Of a stretch of DNA of 64,000 nt, positions 50,991-60,719 are shown one piece after another. The notes below the pieces were generated by a model. The model worked only from the letters and a program-made list of their open reading frames with translations, did no database searches and was not told the DNA's origin. Location of the stretch: assembly GCF_900109365.1 (NCBI RefSeq), contig NZ_FNZR01000002.1, positions 1 to 64,000 of the forward strand, in the 5' to 3' direction. Both the position numbers and the translations under genes were made by a program. The DNA comes from Parapedobacter koreensis (GTDB taxonomy: Bacteria; Bacteroidota; Bacteroidia; Sphingobacteriales; Sphingobacteriaceae). The first letter of the stretch is position 1, and every line of letters starts with the position of its first letter.

Positions 50991-51638
50991 ATGTCTGAGA
51001 CGATACAATACAACGAGAAACAGCTACAGATCATGGAGGTGGCACTCCGCCTTTTCGCCGAGCATGGATATGATAAAACCTCCATCCGCGATATTGCTCG
51101 CAAAGCAGAAGTGAATGTAGCCATGGTATCCTATTATTTCGGCTCCAAGGAAAAGCTATTGGAGGCAGTCTTCATCAACCACTTCAACTCGATACGATCA
51201 ATCCTGCGCACCATCATCAACCAGCGCGATAATTCGGCTACGGACAAGGTGAGCCAAATCATCGACGTCTTTATCGATATGCTGGCCAGCCGCCAACTCT
51301 TCCACCGCTTGATGATACGGGAGTCGGGCATCCTCAAACAGGGGCCACTTTTTGATATGATCAAGGAGATGAAGACCGTCAACAGGCGGCTGGTGGAAAA
51401 AGCGGTGCGAAACGGCCAGCGACTGGGCGTCTTTCGCCATGATGTGGATGTGTTTTTCATGTCGTCCGTGCTGATTGGCAGCGTAAACCAGAACATGGCC
51501 AATACGCGGTACGAACTGGAACACTCGAATATGACCGACGAGCAAAAGGAGGCCGCGATGCGGGCACGCACAGAGACGCTACGCCGACACCTCAAACAAA
51601 TGTTTATTGCATACCTCACTGACGCTGGCAACCATTGA
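50991..51638 (+). CDS. TetR/AcrR family repressor of the efflux operon
   Basis: 215 aa. TetR HTH at residues 14-60 (ALRLFAEHGYDKTSIRDIAR, NVAMVSYYFGSKEKLLEAVF). The helical ligand domain is in the C-terminal two thirds. Its stop is 38 bp before the TolC-like start, and a palindromic operator precedes it. Likely represses tolC-emrA-emrB until a toxic ligand binds. Confidence 0.92.
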   Translation: MSETIQYNEKQLQIMEVALRLFAEHGYDKTSIRDIARKAEVNVAMVSYYFGSKEKLLEAVFINHFNSIRSILRTIINQRDNSATDKVSQIIDVFIDMLASRQLFHRLMIRESGILKQGPLFDMIKEMKTVNRRLVEKAVRNGQRLGVFRHDVDVFFMSSVLIGSVNQNMANTRYELEHSNMTDEQKEAAMRARTETLRRHLKQMFIAYLTDAGNH

Positions 51639-51676
51639 ACGATTGCCGGATGAATCCAAGAATTTTTAATAGTAAC

Positions 51677-53062
51677 ATGAACAAATCGATAAGTTTGATA
51701 AAAACGGGATTATTGGCATTGTGCCTGGTTAGTGCCGGTGCTGCGGCTGCACAGCAACAACAATCGCTCTCCCTGGAACAGGCGGTGTCCGCGAGCCTGG
51801 CGCATAGCAATGAGCTCAAAATAGACAACAGCAAGGTAAATGCGGCCATTGCCTCGGTACAAGAGGCGAAAAACAACCGGCTGCCGGACATCGACGTCTC
51901 CGGCCAGTACCTGCGGGTCAACCAGCCACACATCGACCTGAAATTCGATACAGGCGATGGCGGCGCAACGGATGACGGCGACAACGGGGGCGGATCATTC
52001 CCTGCGGTAAACCAAGCGATGGTGGGGATGGCCACGGCCTCCCTCCCCCTATTCACCGGAGGCCAAATCAGCAACGGCATCGCCTCGGCAAAGTTCCTCG
52101 AAGCGGCTACACGGCTGGATGCGCAACGCGACCGCCAACGCATCGTGCAGAACACGGTAGCGGCTTATTACAACCTCTACAAGGCCCAAGCTGCCGTAGC
52201 GCTGGTGAAGGAAAACCTCAAATCGTCCCAACAGCGCGTGAAGGATTTCAGCAACATGGAAGCAAATGGGCTGGTGGCACGCAACGACTTGCTGAAGGTG
52301 CAATTGCAGGAAAGCAACCTGGAGCTGGCCTTGCTCAACGCGGAAAATAATGCGGCAATCGCCAACTATAACTTCAACTTGATGCTTGGGCTCGACGAAC
52401 AAACGCGGCTGGTATTGGACAGCGCGGCACTGACCGACGCCCCCCTTCCAGATGCGTTGGAAGACTGGGAATCCAAAGCACTGGATAGCCGGGCAGATTA
52501 CCAGGCGCTTTCCAGCCGGGAACAGGCGGCACATGCCAACGTGAAAATCGCGAAAGGCAGCTACTACCCTGCTATAGCCTTCAGCGCGGGCTACATGGGG
52601 GCTAATATTCCGAAAGCGCTGACCATCACCAATGCACTTAATGCGGGCCTGGGTGTGAGCTACAACCTGGGTGCACTTTATAAGGCTGGTGCGAAGGTAA
52701 AACAGGCGAAAGCCCAAGAGGAAGAACTCCTTTGGAACCGCCAGCAGCTAAATGAAGGCATCAAACGGGAGGTACACCAAGCGTACCTCAACTACTCCCA
52801 AAGCTTGAAAAAGATCGATGTATACCGCAAAGCAATGGAGCAGGCCGACGAGAACTACCGCATCACGAAAAACAAGTACGACAACAGCTTGGCGACCACT
52901 ACCGACTTGCTGGATGCCGACGTGGCCCGGCTACAGGCGGGCATTGACTATGCGTATGCCAAAGCGGATGCCGCCGTGGCCTACCATCAACTTTATGAGA
53001 GTGCCGGAATAGACGTGGAAACTTTCACGGCGCAAAATCACGTATTCGAACACAGTAAATAA
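51677..53062 (+). CDS. TolC family outer-membrane efflux protein
   Basis: 461 aa from the ATG at 51677 with a signal peptide (GLLALCLVSAGAAAAQQQQ). Two OEP repeats with the usual coiled-coil signatures (AAYYNLYKAQAAVALVKENL, DNSLATTTDLLDADVARLQA). A Gly/Asp-rich loop near residues 95-110 (DTGDGGATDDGDNGGGS) is probably extracellular. It forms the trimeric exit duct for the EmrAB-like pump that follows 18 bp downstream. Confidence 0.92.
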   Translation: MNKSISLIKTGLLALCLVSAGAAAAQQQQSLSLEQAVSASLAHSNELKIDNSKVNAAIASVQEAKNNRLPDIDVSGQYLRVNQPHIDLKFDTGDGGATDDGDNGGGSFPAVNQAMVGMATASLPLFTGGQISNGIASAKFLEAATRLDAQRDRQRIVQNTVAAYYNLYKAQAAVALVKENLKSSQQRVKDFSNMEANGLVARNDLLKVQLQESNLELALLNAENNAAIANYNFNLMLGLDEQTRLVLDSAALTDAPLPDALEDWESKALDSRADYQALSSREQAAHANVKIAKGSYYPAIAFSAGYMGANIPKALTITNALNAGLGVSYNLGALYKAGAKVKQAKAQEEELLWNRQQLNEGIKREVHQAYLNYSQSLKKIDVYRKAMEQADENYRITKNKYDNSLATTTDLLDADVARLQAGIDYAYAKADAAVAYHQLYESAGIDVETFTAQNHVFEHSK

Positions 53063-53080
53063 TCATTTCAACAATCAGCG

Positions 53081-54193
53081 ATGCAACCCAATAATCAGGA
53101 CTCAACAGCAATGAAGGAAAAAAAATCAGGCAACAAAGGCTTTGCGATCGTCTTTGGTGCACTCATCCTCATCGGTGGCACGTATGGTGTCATTAAATAC
53201 AGGCATGCCCAACGGCATGAAGAAACCGACGATGCACAAATCGTATCGACCATCAGTCCGGTCATCCCGCGCGTGGCGGGCTACATACAGGATGTGCGTG
53301 TAAGCGATAATCAGCTGGTGCATCGGGGCGACACCTTGGTGATCTTGGACAACCGTGATTTCCAGGTGCAGCTTGCACAAGCCGAGGCTGCCCTGGCCTC
53401 CGCACAAAGCAACGTAGACGTGGCTGGCGCTGGCGTGGCGGTGGCGCAGGCGAATATCGACGCTTCGCAAACCAGCATCGGCACGGTAGATGCGCAAATC
53501 GAATCGGCCAAGGTGGATCTGTGGCGCGCTTCGGCGGACTTTGAACGCTATCAAAACCTGATAGCCGACCACAGCATCACGCAGCAGCAATATGAGCAGG
53601 CAATGGCAACCAAGCAGGTGGCTGAGCAGCACTTGGCTGTACTGGAATCGCAAAAGCAATCGGCTATACGCCAGGTAAATGCCGTGAGCCGCCAAAAATC
53701 GGTGAGCAGCGGGCAGGCCCTGGTAGCTGCCGCCACCATCAAACAGCGGGAAGCCGAAGTGGAGGCGGCACGCCTGGACCTTTCGTATACGGTGATTACC
53801 GCGGCAATTGATGGCCAGGTGGGCAAGGTAAACCTCCAGGCAGGCCAATTTCTCAATGCGGGGCAAGCGCTGTTCAACATCGTGCCTACGCACGATAAAT
53901 GGGTAGTGGCCAATTTCAAGGAAACGCAGCTGACCAAGATGCAAGTGGGACAAAAGGTATCCATCAAGGTGGATGCTTTCCCGGACTCGGCGCTGGAAGG
54001 CACGGTGACCTCTTTTTCTCCGGCTACAGGTGCGATACAATCGCTGCTGCCGCCAGATAATGCTTCCGGCAATTTTGTAAAGGTGGTACAGCGGGTGCCG
54101 GTACGCATTGATTTCGATACGGCACATCAACTGGCCTTCATTGAAAGGATGCGGACGGGTATGAACGTATTGGTAGACGTACATTTAAATTAA
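53081..54193 (+). CDS. HlyD/EmrA family periplasmic adaptor
   Basis: 370 aa with one N-terminal transmembrane helix (about 22-37, GFAIVFGALILIGGTYGV). A lipoyl/barrel-sandwich half (VIPRVAGYIQDVRVSDNQLV, GDTLVILDNRDFQV) is followed by a long alpha-hairpin with Ala/Gln-rich helices and the second half (DLSYTVITAAIDGQVGKVNL). Links the EmrB-like pump (2 bp downstream) to the TolC protein. Confidence 0.92.
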   Translation: MQPNNQDSTAMKEKKSGNKGFAIVFGALILIGGTYGVIKYRHAQRHEETDDAQIVSTISPVIPRVAGYIQDVRVSDNQLVHRGDTLVILDNRDFQVQLAQAEAALASAQSNVDVAGAGVAVAQANIDASQTSIGTVDAQIESAKVDLWRASADFERYQNLIADHSITQQQYEQAMATKQVAEQHLAVLESQKQSAIRQVNAVSRQKSVSSGQALVAAATIKQREAEVEAARLDLSYTVITAAIDGQVGKVNLQAGQFLNAGQALFNIVPTHDKWVVANFKETQLTKMQVGQKVSIKVDAFPDSALEGTVTSFSPATGAIQSLLPPDNASGNFVKVVQRVPVRIDFDTAHQLAFIERMRTGMNVLVDVHLN

Positions 54194-54195
54194 AC

Positions 54196-55773
54196 ATGCA
54201 ACAAGATTCATTGGTAGAATATGGTTTCCGCCGCACGATCATCACGGTGACTGCCGTCTGCTGTGCGCTGCTGGAAATCGTGGATACCACCATCATCAAC
54301 GTAGCTCTCAATGAAATGCGCGGCAGCATGGGTGCCACCTTGAGCGAAATCGGATGGGTCATCACCGCGTATGCCATTGGTAATGTCATCGTCGTACCGC
54401 TGACGAGCTTCCTCTCCCAGCAGTTTGGCCGTACGCATTATTTTGCGGGGTCAATCATCCTCTTTACCGTCTGTTCGTTTTTGTGCGGCAATGCCACAGC
54501 CATGTGGGAGCTTATCTTATTCCGCTTCCTCCAGGGCGTGGGCGGCGGGGCCTTACTGGTCACCTCGCAGACCATCATCACGGAAGTCTATCCCATTGAA
54601 AAAAGGGGGATGGCCCAGGCTATTTATGGATTGGGTGTCATCGTAGGCCCCACGCTTGGCCCACCGCTCGGCGGCTATATCGTGGAAAACTACAGCTGGC
54701 CCTATATCTTCTACATTAATATCCCTGTAGGTATCATCGCTGCCATGCTGACCCTGCGATTCATCAAAAGTCCTAAATATGGCGAGCGGCAAGCGGCCAG
54801 CCAAATCGACTGGTGGGGCATCGCCTTCCTTGCCGGTGCGGTAGGCTCGCTGCAACTGGTGCTGGAACGGGGACAGGAAGAAGATTGGTTCAGCAGCGGC
54901 ATGATCCTTTTCTTTGCCGTGCTATGTGCACTCTGCGTCTACCTTTTCTTCTGGCGAGAGCTCACCTACAAGAATCCCATTGTGGAACTGCGCGTGCTGA
55001 AAAACAGCAACCTCCGCGTGGGCACCGTCCTTTCCTTCATCCTGGGCTTCGGCTTGTACGGTTCTACCTTCATTATTCCGCTGTACACGCAGAATTCACT
55101 GGGGTGGACGGCCTACCAAGCGGGATTGCTCATGGTGCCCTCGTCGCTGATGACGGCATTCATGATGCCCATGATTGGGCAGGCGATACAACGGGGTGTC
55201 AAGCAGAAATACTTGGCTGCTATGGGCATGTTTCTCTTTTTTATCTTTTGCTTTTGGGGCTATCATATCCTCACGCCCGATACGGGCAGCGACGCATTCT
55301 TCTGGATGCTGATGCTGCGGGGATTTGCCATGAGCATGCTGTTCATACCGGTCTCTACGCTATCGCTCTCCACATTGCGGGGAAAACAAATTGGACAGGG
55401 TGCCGCTTTTACAGGCATGATGCGGCAGCTCGGTGGTTCATTCGGTATTGCGCTCATCACGACGTTTATGACCCGCCGCAACGCTTTGCACCGCGGTGAC
55501 CTCATCAACCACATCAGCCCCGATAACCTGGCATTCCAGCAAAACTACCAGGGAATGGTGGCCAACTTCATGCACCACGGCATGGCACCCAATCAGGCAC
55601 AGGCCGCTGCACTGAGCGCCATGGATGGATCGATCATGGGACAGGCGGCTGTATTGTCATACATGGACGTATTCCTTTACATTGGTTTACTATTTCTCAT
55701 CTGCGTGCCTTTCATCCTGATGCTGAAGAATAATACCAGCCAGGGCAAGGTGGATGTATCGGCATCGCACTAA
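54196..55773 (+). CDS. DHA2 family MFS drug efflux pump (EmrB/QacA-like)
   Basis: 525 aa with 14 predicted transmembrane helices. Motif A-like and C-like sequences are present (FLSQQFGRTHYFAGSIILF; GLGVIVGPTLGPPLGGYIVE). LLEIVDTTIINVALNEMRG carries the D of helix 1 typical of DHA2 proton antiporters. With the TolC and EmrA proteins it forms a tripartite pump exporting hydrophobic toxins. Its stop overlaps by 4 bp that of the convergent methyltransferase gene. Confidence 0.93.
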   Translation: MQQDSLVEYGFRRTIITVTAVCCALLEIVDTTIINVALNEMRGSMGATLSEIGWVITAYAIGNVIVVPLTSFLSQQFGRTHYFAGSIILFTVCSFLCGNATAMWELILFRFLQGVGGGALLVTSQTIITEVYPIEKRGMAQAIYGLGVIVGPTLGPPLGGYIVENYSWPYIFYINIPVGIIAAMLTLRFIKSPKYGERQAASQIDWWGIAFLAGAVGSLQLVLERGQEEDWFSSGMILFFAVLCALCVYLFFWRELTYKNPIVELRVLKNSNLRVGTVLSFILGFGLYGSTFIIPLYTQNSLGWTAYQAGLLMVPSSLMTAFMMPMIGQAIQRGVKQKYLAAMGMFLFFIFCFWGYHILTPDTGSDAFFWMLMLRGFAMSMLFIPVSTLSLSTLRGKQIGQGAAFTGMMRQLGGSFGIALITTFMTRRNALHRGDLINHISPDNLAFQQNYQGMVANFMHHGMAPNQAQAAALSAMDGSIMGQAAVLSYMDVFLYIGLLFLICVPFILMLKNNTSQGKVDVSASH

Positions 55774-56492
55774 GCAACCGTCCATTTGCCGGATTTTTTG
55801 AGGTACCGCACGGTGAGGTAATAGGTGGCCAGCATGAGCAACACCACAACGAACCAAGCGTTGCGGGTGGCGCTGTCCCACGGCCAGTGGGTATACTTGA
55901 AGAAAAGGATCAATGCAATGCCCACGAGCCAAATCACTTGGGTATTGTATTCTTTGATGAGCCACCGCCGCCATAGGAAATGCATGCCGGAAATGGTCTT
56001 TGCCAAGCCCACCGGGTTGATCAGCCAGCGGTGCACCCGTTGGGTATAAGCATCGAACTGGTGTCCGAATTTATTGCGCAAAAAATTTTCTTCGGCCAAG
56101 ACAATGGCTTGATAGATAAACAAAAAGAGTGGAATGAAAACGGCGAGGTATAACAGGGAATTGACGAGAATACCAACGCCCAGCAACATCAGGATATTAC
56201 CCACATACAGTGGATTGCGGCAGTGGGCGAAAATGCCATCGGTGACCAGCTGGTCGGCGTATACTTTTTTGTCCTTGCCCCCCCTGACGATGTAGGCCAG
56301 GGAAATCGTGATGCCCCGGATAAGCTGCCCCATAACGGTAATAGCCAGCCCACTAATCAAGGGATATAAATAGAAGCTGGGGCCAAAGCCTCTTTCGTTG
56401 AAAATGGGCGGTGAGGGAATGAATAGCGCCAGGTAAAGGAAAATAAAGAGGTAATTGCGGTACCTGAAGAAAAAATTACCGATACGGATCAT
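55770..56492 (-). CDS. isoprenylcysteine carboxyl methyltransferase-like membrane protein
   Basis: 240 aa from the ATG at 56492. Six or so transmembrane helices; the C-terminal SAM-binding membrane motif of the ICMT/PEMT superfamily is clear (DGIFAHCRNPLYVGNILMLL, EENFLRNKFGHQFDAYTQRV). It probably methylates a lipid, quinone or small acceptor in the inner membrane. The gene is 4 bp after cmoA and is likely co-transcribed with it. Confidence 0.8.
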   Translation of the reverse strand: MIRIGNFFFRYRNYLFIFLYLALFIPSPPIFNERGFGPSFYLYPLISGLAITVMGQLIRGITISLAYIVRGGKDKKVYADQLVTDGIFAHCRNPLYVGNILMLLGVGILVNSLLYLAVFIPLFLFIYQAIVLAEENFLRNKFGHQFDAYTQRVHRWLINPVGLAKTISGMHFLWRRWLIKEYNTQVIWLVGIALILFFKYTHWPWDSATRNAWFVVVLLMLATYYLTVRYLKKSGKWTVA

Positions 56493-56496
56493 AGCA

Positions 56497-57231
56497 CTAA
56501 TTTTTAATGGCGATGAATCCCGAGAAATTATACCACTTGAAAAATACCTCCGTATGGCCAAAACCGACTTTCCGCAGCATCTTGATATTTTCACTGAGCT
56601 TGTAGGGTACCAGCACATTTTCCAGCGCTTCTCTTTTCTGGGAAATCTCCAGTTCGCTATATTGGTTGCGGCGCTTATAGTCGTAATAGTAGGTGATGAA
56701 ATTGCGGTTGAACAGGCTGTCTTCGGCCAATATCTTCTCGGCGATCAGCAATACACCGCCGGGGGTGAGCCCTTCATAAATTTTGCGAAGCAATTTTTTG
56801 CGGTATATCGGCCGCACAAACTGCAAGGTAAGGCACAGGATGACGACCGAAGCGTTTTCGACCCGGAAGTCCCGGTGCAGGTCGGCATGCTGTAGCTCAT
56901 ACTTCCGGGTAAGGTTTGCTTGTTCAAGCTTTTCCGCGCATTTGGCCAGCATGTCTTGCGAATCATCCACCCCCACAAAGCGGACTTCACTGCTTACAAG
57001 CGGATCTAAGTGGAGCAACGTCGTACCGGTGGAGCAGCCCAAATCATAGACGTTGGTACCCGGCTTGGCGAAATCACTTGCCTGCTCAATGATCATCCGC
57101 TGTATTTCGTTGTAGAAAGGCACCGAACGCTCCACCATGTCGTCGAAGGCATTGGCCACCGTGGCACCGAACTTAAAATCTGAAGGTTTCTTGATAACCT
57201 CGCTGAATACACTATCTTTGGTATGGTTCAT
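56497..57231 (-). CDS. cmoA: carboxy-S-adenosyl-L-methionine synthase
   Basis: 244 aa, the length of CmoA. Strong family motifs: FDDMVERSVPFYNEIQRMII, VYDLGCSTGTTLLHLDPLV (SAM site), ILCLTLQFVRPIYRKKLLRK and the signature NQYSELEISQKREALENVLV. CmoA makes carboxy-SAM from SAM and prephenate for the cmo5U modification at tRNA position 34, normally with CmoB. CmoB is not in the window. Confidence 0.93.
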   Translation of the reverse strand: MNHTKDSVFSEVIKKPSDFKFGATVANAFDDMVERSVPFYNEIQRMIIEQASDFAKPGTNVYDLGCSTGTTLLHLDPLVSSEVRFVGVDDSQDMLAKCAEKLEQANLTRKYELQHADLHRDFRVENASVVILCLTLQFVRPIYRKKLLRKIYEGLTPGGVLLIAEKILAEDSLFNRNFITYYYDYKRRNQYSELEISQKREALENVLVPYKLSENIKMLRKVGFGHTEVFFKWYNFSGFIAIKN

Positions 57232-57308
57232 AAAGTCTTTTCCAGCTTACATGGATTGAATGAATGGCGACCAAAGTAGCTGCAAAATCTGGAAAGAATC
57301 GGGAAAAA

Positions 57309-58364
57309 TCAGTGCTCTTCTTTGAAATATAGTTTATAATAATTCATTTCCTTCTCTTCATCATACCCTTTTTCGATATACTCCCGCTTGCCGTGCACAT
57401 AAATGTGGAAATTCTTGTCCAATTTCAGCACGCTCTTGTAGGTAGCCTGGACTTTTTTTACGGCTTGACTGGAAATGCCGAATTGATCACCAAAGGGTGA
57501 TTCATACGCTTCTTCGAACTGTTGCCGATAATCGTTAAATAAGCTGATGGCCTTGGGATTGCCTAATACTTCTTCCTCAAATTCCTCCTGCTTAAAGGTT
57601 TCCTTATCTTTGAAGTAATCCATTGAACGGTTGAGCAGGTCGATTTTATCTGTACGCTCCAACTCGAATGCTTCATCCAATCCCTCATTGACGAATTTTT
57701 TATATACCTTCAGAAAATTGCCGGTCTGGTTGAATGCATCGTTGCGTATGCGCAAGCTGAGGAAATCGTCTTTCCAATAAAGCGCTTCCTGCTGGCGGTT
57801 GGTCTGGTCGATGACCAGCACTTTATAGCCTTCGTCGCTTTCGGTATTGATAATCAGGCATCCTTTGTCCAGCTTGTTGATATTGATGGCCTCCTGCTCA
57901 TAATCTACATCGAATGCACCTTGCCGGGGGGATACCTTAAGGTAGGTTTCTTTGTGCTCCGACTTGAATATGCCGATGGCTTCGTGAAGCTCCCCTTCTA
58001 ATTGTACGCCACGCAGGTGCACGACGTAAAGCTCGCCCCCCTTGATATTCGGGTGGCTGGATGCCTCAAACAGGTGTTTGCAAAGCTGCTGGCTCAGCTC
58101 AAGGAATCCCAGCTCGCCTTGGAAAAAGGTCCCAGAAAAATGGTATACTTCATTGAGTGCCAGGGTACCACTGGCATGAAACAGCCGATAGACTTCATTG
58201 ACCTTGGCAAACGGGCTGAGGAAATAATGCATCAGCAGCTGCCCCAGCAACTCATCTTCCAGCGGGATGGGATGGTCGCTGAGCGCGTAAAATTCATCCT
58301 GCAATTTGTTGCCTACGCGGTGGATAGCCAATTGTTCGATGATGGCGTCGGTGTGGTAAAACAT
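57309..58364 (-). CDS. nucleoid-associated protein, NdpA/YejK family
   Basis: 351 aa, typical for NA37 (PF04245). Characteristic segments: LLMHYFLSPFAKVNEVYRLF, ELYVVHLRGVQLEGELHEAI, DKGCLIINTESDEGYKVLVI and QNTFNQTG-like RNDAFNQTGNFLKVYKKFV. A cytoplasmic nucleoid protein of unclear detailed function. Stands 31 bp downstream of the histone-deacetylase-family gene, so probably follows it in one transcript. Confidence 0.9.
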   Translation of the reverse strand: MFYHTDAIIEQLAIHRVGNKLQDEFYALSDHPIPLEDELLGQLLMHYFLSPFAKVNEVYRLFHASGTLALNEVYHFSGTFFQGELGFLELSQQLCKHLFEASSHPNIKGGELYVVHLRGVQLEGELHEAIGIFKSEHKETYLKVSPRQGAFDVDYEQEAININKLDKGCLIINTESDEGYKVLVIDQTNRQQEALYWKDDFLSLRIRNDAFNQTGNFLKVYKKFVNEGLDEAFELERTDKIDLLNRSMDYFKDKETFKQEEFEEEVLGNPKAISLFNDYRQQFEEAYESPFGDQFGISSQAVKKVQATYKSVLKLDKNFHIYVHGKREYIEKGYDEEKEMNYYKLYFKEEH

Positions 58365-58394
58365 CGTTTCCTTAATTTATTTATCGTAAAACAA

Positions 58395-59297
58395 TCAATC
58401 ATAGCAGCGAATAGCTGCCTCAAATGTACGGCAATGTGCATCCACAATATCACGGATATGGGGAGAATATCCCCCGCCCATGCTCACCTGCACAGGCACG
58501 TCGGCCGATTTGCAGGAGCGGAATACAAGCTCATCACGGCTGAAGCATCCGGCTTTCGTAAGCGCGAGCTTGCCCAGCCGGTCGGTTTCAAGTACATCTA
58601 CCCCTGCCTGGTAAAACACAAAGTCGGGCTGCACTTCTTCGAAAATCCAGTCCAGATGGTGAGCGAGCAGTTCGAGGTATACTTCGTCGCCCGTCCCGTC
58701 AGGCAGGCCTACATCGCGGTCAGACCGTTCCTTGCGGAAAGGAAAATTGCGTGCACCATGCATGGAAAACGTAAATACGCGGCTATCGCTCCCAAAAATC
58801 TGGGCAGTGCCGTTGCCCTGGTGCACATCCAAATCGATAATTACTACCCGGCGGCAAATCCCGTTGTTTACAAGGTGGGCGGCGGCGACGGCTTGATCGT
58901 TGAGCAAACAAAACCCTTCGCCCCAATCGTGCCCAGCATGATGGGTACCGCCCGCCACGTTGAGGGCTACGCCGTGCTGCATGGCAAAAAAACATCCGTC
59001 AATGGTGCCCTGCACAATCCGCAGTTCGCGCGCCACCAGCGCCTCAGACAGTGGAAAACCGATGCGCCTGACCATCGCCGGGGGAAGCGCCACGTCAATC
59101 AATTGGTGGCAATAATCCGCAGCATGCGCCTGGACGATGGTCTGGAAGCTGGCTACATCCGGCTCGAATAAGCTATCCGCTTGGATGAGGCCACTATATA
59201 ACAGCTGCGCGGGGATCAGTTCGTATTTGATCATCGGAAACCGATGTCCTTCCGGCAACGGGTGCATATAGCTGGGATGGTAGGCAATCTTAAGCAA
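58395..59297 (-). CDS. histone deacetylase / acetoin utilisation family metallohydrolase
   Basis: 300 aa, start set at TTG 59297 because LLKIAYHPSYMHPLPEGHRF is the conserved family N-terminus and the stretch just upstream (TATCTTCGCC) resembles a promoter, not coding DNA. Zn-binding and catalytic motifs are intact: GGTHHAGHDWGEGFCLLND (His pair), DLDVHQGNGTAQIF (metal Asp/His) and FYQAGVDVLETDRLG (Asp). Bacterial members deacetylate small molecules, polyamines or acyl-proteins. The substrate is unknown here. Confidence 0.9.
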   Translation of the reverse strand: MLKIAYHPSYMHPLPEGHRFPMIKYELIPAQLLYSGLIQADSLFEPDVASFQTIVQAHAADYCHQLIDVALPPAMVRRIGFPLSEALVARELRIVQGTIDGCFFAMQHGVALNVAGGTHHAGHDWGEGFCLLNDQAVAAAHLVNNGICRRVVIIDLDVHQGNGTAQIFGSDSRVFTFSMHGARNFPFRKERSDRDVGLPDGTGDEVYLELLAHHLDWIFEEVQPDFVFYQAGVDVLETDRLGKLALTKAGCFSRDELVFRSCKSADVPVQVSMGGGYSPHIRDIVDAHCRTFEAAIRCYD

Positions 59298-59419
59298 GGA
59301 AACCGTGATATAACTGACGGCGAAGATAGCAAATGAAGCTACCATATTTTATACAAAGTTGTTTATTTGCGATAAAAACATCATTTTTGGAAGCTAACAA
59401 TAAGATAATAAACCATACT

Positions 59420-60067
59420 ATGGATATAACACCCACCCTTCCCGTCCTGTCCGCTGAAGAACAACGCGTGCTGGGATCGCTGATGGAAAAGTCCAAAGTG
59501 ACACCAGAATACTATCCACTTACGCTGAACGCCCTGGTGGCCGCGTGCAACCAAAAGACATCGCGGAAGCCGGTTGTCAATTATGACGATAATACGGTGA
59601 TCGCTACATTGGATGCACTGCGGAAAAAAGGGCTGGTATCGACGGTCACCGGGGGATCCAGCAGGGTGACCAAATACAAACACAATTTTGCGGTGGTATA
59701 TCCCATCATACCCGCTGAAGTGACCATCATTTGCCTCCTGCTGCTACGGGGTCCGCTGACGCCGGGCGAGCTGAACACCAATTCGGGCAGGATGCATGAA
59801 TTTGAATCGCTGGACGAGGTACAAGCCCTGCTGGACAACCTCGCCGGAGCCGAACAGCCATATATCAGGCAGTTGCCCAAACGGCCGGGACAAAAGGAAG
59901 CGCGCTATATGCACCTGCTGGGTGGGGACGAGCTTCCGGATGATAGTGAATTGGAAACCAACGACGTCGGGTCTTCCACCGAGCTGGCTGCTCGCTTGGC
60001 CAAGGTAGAAGCCGAACTGGCCACTTTGCGTGCCGAATTTGATAAATTGATGCAGGAACTGTCTTAG
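59420..60067 (+). CDS. YceH family (DUF480) protein
   Basis: 215 aa from the ATG at 59420. The DUF480 tandem winged-helix fold is evident: LSAEEQRVLGSLMEKSKVTP, YYPLTLNALVAACNQKTSRK, VTIICLLLLRGPLTPGELNT and GRMHEFESLDEVQALLDNLA. A C-terminal coiled coil follows (AARLAKVEAELATLRAEFDK). Cytoplasmic, function unknown, probably DNA-binding. Monocistronic. Confidence 0.93.
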   Translation: MDITPTLPVLSAEEQRVLGSLMEKSKVTPEYYPLTLNALVAACNQKTSRKPVVNYDDNTVIATLDALRKKGLVSTVTGGSSRVTKYKHNFAVVYPIIPAEVTIICLLLLRGPLTPGELNTNSGRMHEFESLDEVQALLDNLAGAEQPYIRQLPKRPGQKEARYMHLLGGDELPDDSELETNDVGSSTELAARLAKVEAELATLRAEFDKLMQELS

Positions 60068-60160
60068 CCCTGTAGCCCACATTTCGTATGCGCTGAAAAA
60101 CCAAAGTCCATCAAATATTGTTATCTTTACAAAAGTTTAACCCTATCAACCCCCTTAGTT

Positions 60161-60631
60161 ATGGATGCAAAACCAGCAAATTACAGCCGCATACTCATCG
60201 CAACGGATGATAGCGATTGCTCGAAAAAAGCGCTACGGCACGGCCACAACTTGGCTAAAATGATGGAATCTTCCGTGGCATTGATACATGTCATCGAGCC
60301 GACAGCCCCCACCAACTACGGTGCTGATCCCTTAATGGGGCAGCAACCGATCATCATTCCGGAAACCACGGAAATACAGGAAGAAAATTCAAAAACGTTA
60401 TTGGATGAAATCAGCAAGCAATTCCAGGATGTAAAGGAAGTATTTACATTTAGCCGTATCGGCAGCCCGAAACAAGAGATACTGACCGTTGCCAGTGAAT
60501 GGGCGGCAGATCTCATTATCATGGGCACGCATGGCCGCACGGGATTTGACCACTTTATATCCGGCAGCGTCTCGGAAAGTGTGATCAGGCGTGCATCGTG
60601 CCCGGTATTGGTCATACCCGGCAAATGCTAA
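60161..60631 (+). CDS. universal stress protein family
   Basis: 156 aa UspA fold: ILIATDDSDCSKKALRHGHN at the N-terminus, and ATP-binding loop GTHGRTGFDHFISGSVSESV followed by RRASCPVLVIPGK. The G-2x-G-9x-G-S/T pattern indicates an ATP-binding subtype. Single domain, single gene, with a strong terminator behind. Confidence 0.93.
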   Translation: MDAKPANYSRILIATDDSDCSKKALRHGHNLAKMMESSVALIHVIEPTAPTNYGADPLMGQQPIIIPETTEIQEENSKTLLDEISKQFQDVKEVFTFSRIGSPKQEILTVASEWAADLIIMGTHGRTGFDHFISGSVSESVIRRASCPVLVIPGKC

Positions 60632-60644
60632 TCCGATGGAAAGC

Positions 60645-60682
60645 AAGAGCCCTCCGCTGGTTCGGCGGAGGGCTCTTTTGTG
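60645..60682 (+). terminator. rho-independent terminator after the usp gene
   Basis: GAGCCCTCCGC pairs with GCGGAGGGCTC over a short TGGTTCG-type loop and is followed by TTTTGTG. Confidence 0.9.
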
Positions 60683-60719
60683 TGTATGTGGTAGATCTTC
60701 TTAAAGCCTTACGCCATCG

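Noticed and set aside
58002-59171. 389-codon plus-strand frame spanning the NdpA and HDAC genes
   Set aside because: It bridges two clear opposite-strand genes and their spacer, and its translation has no family features.
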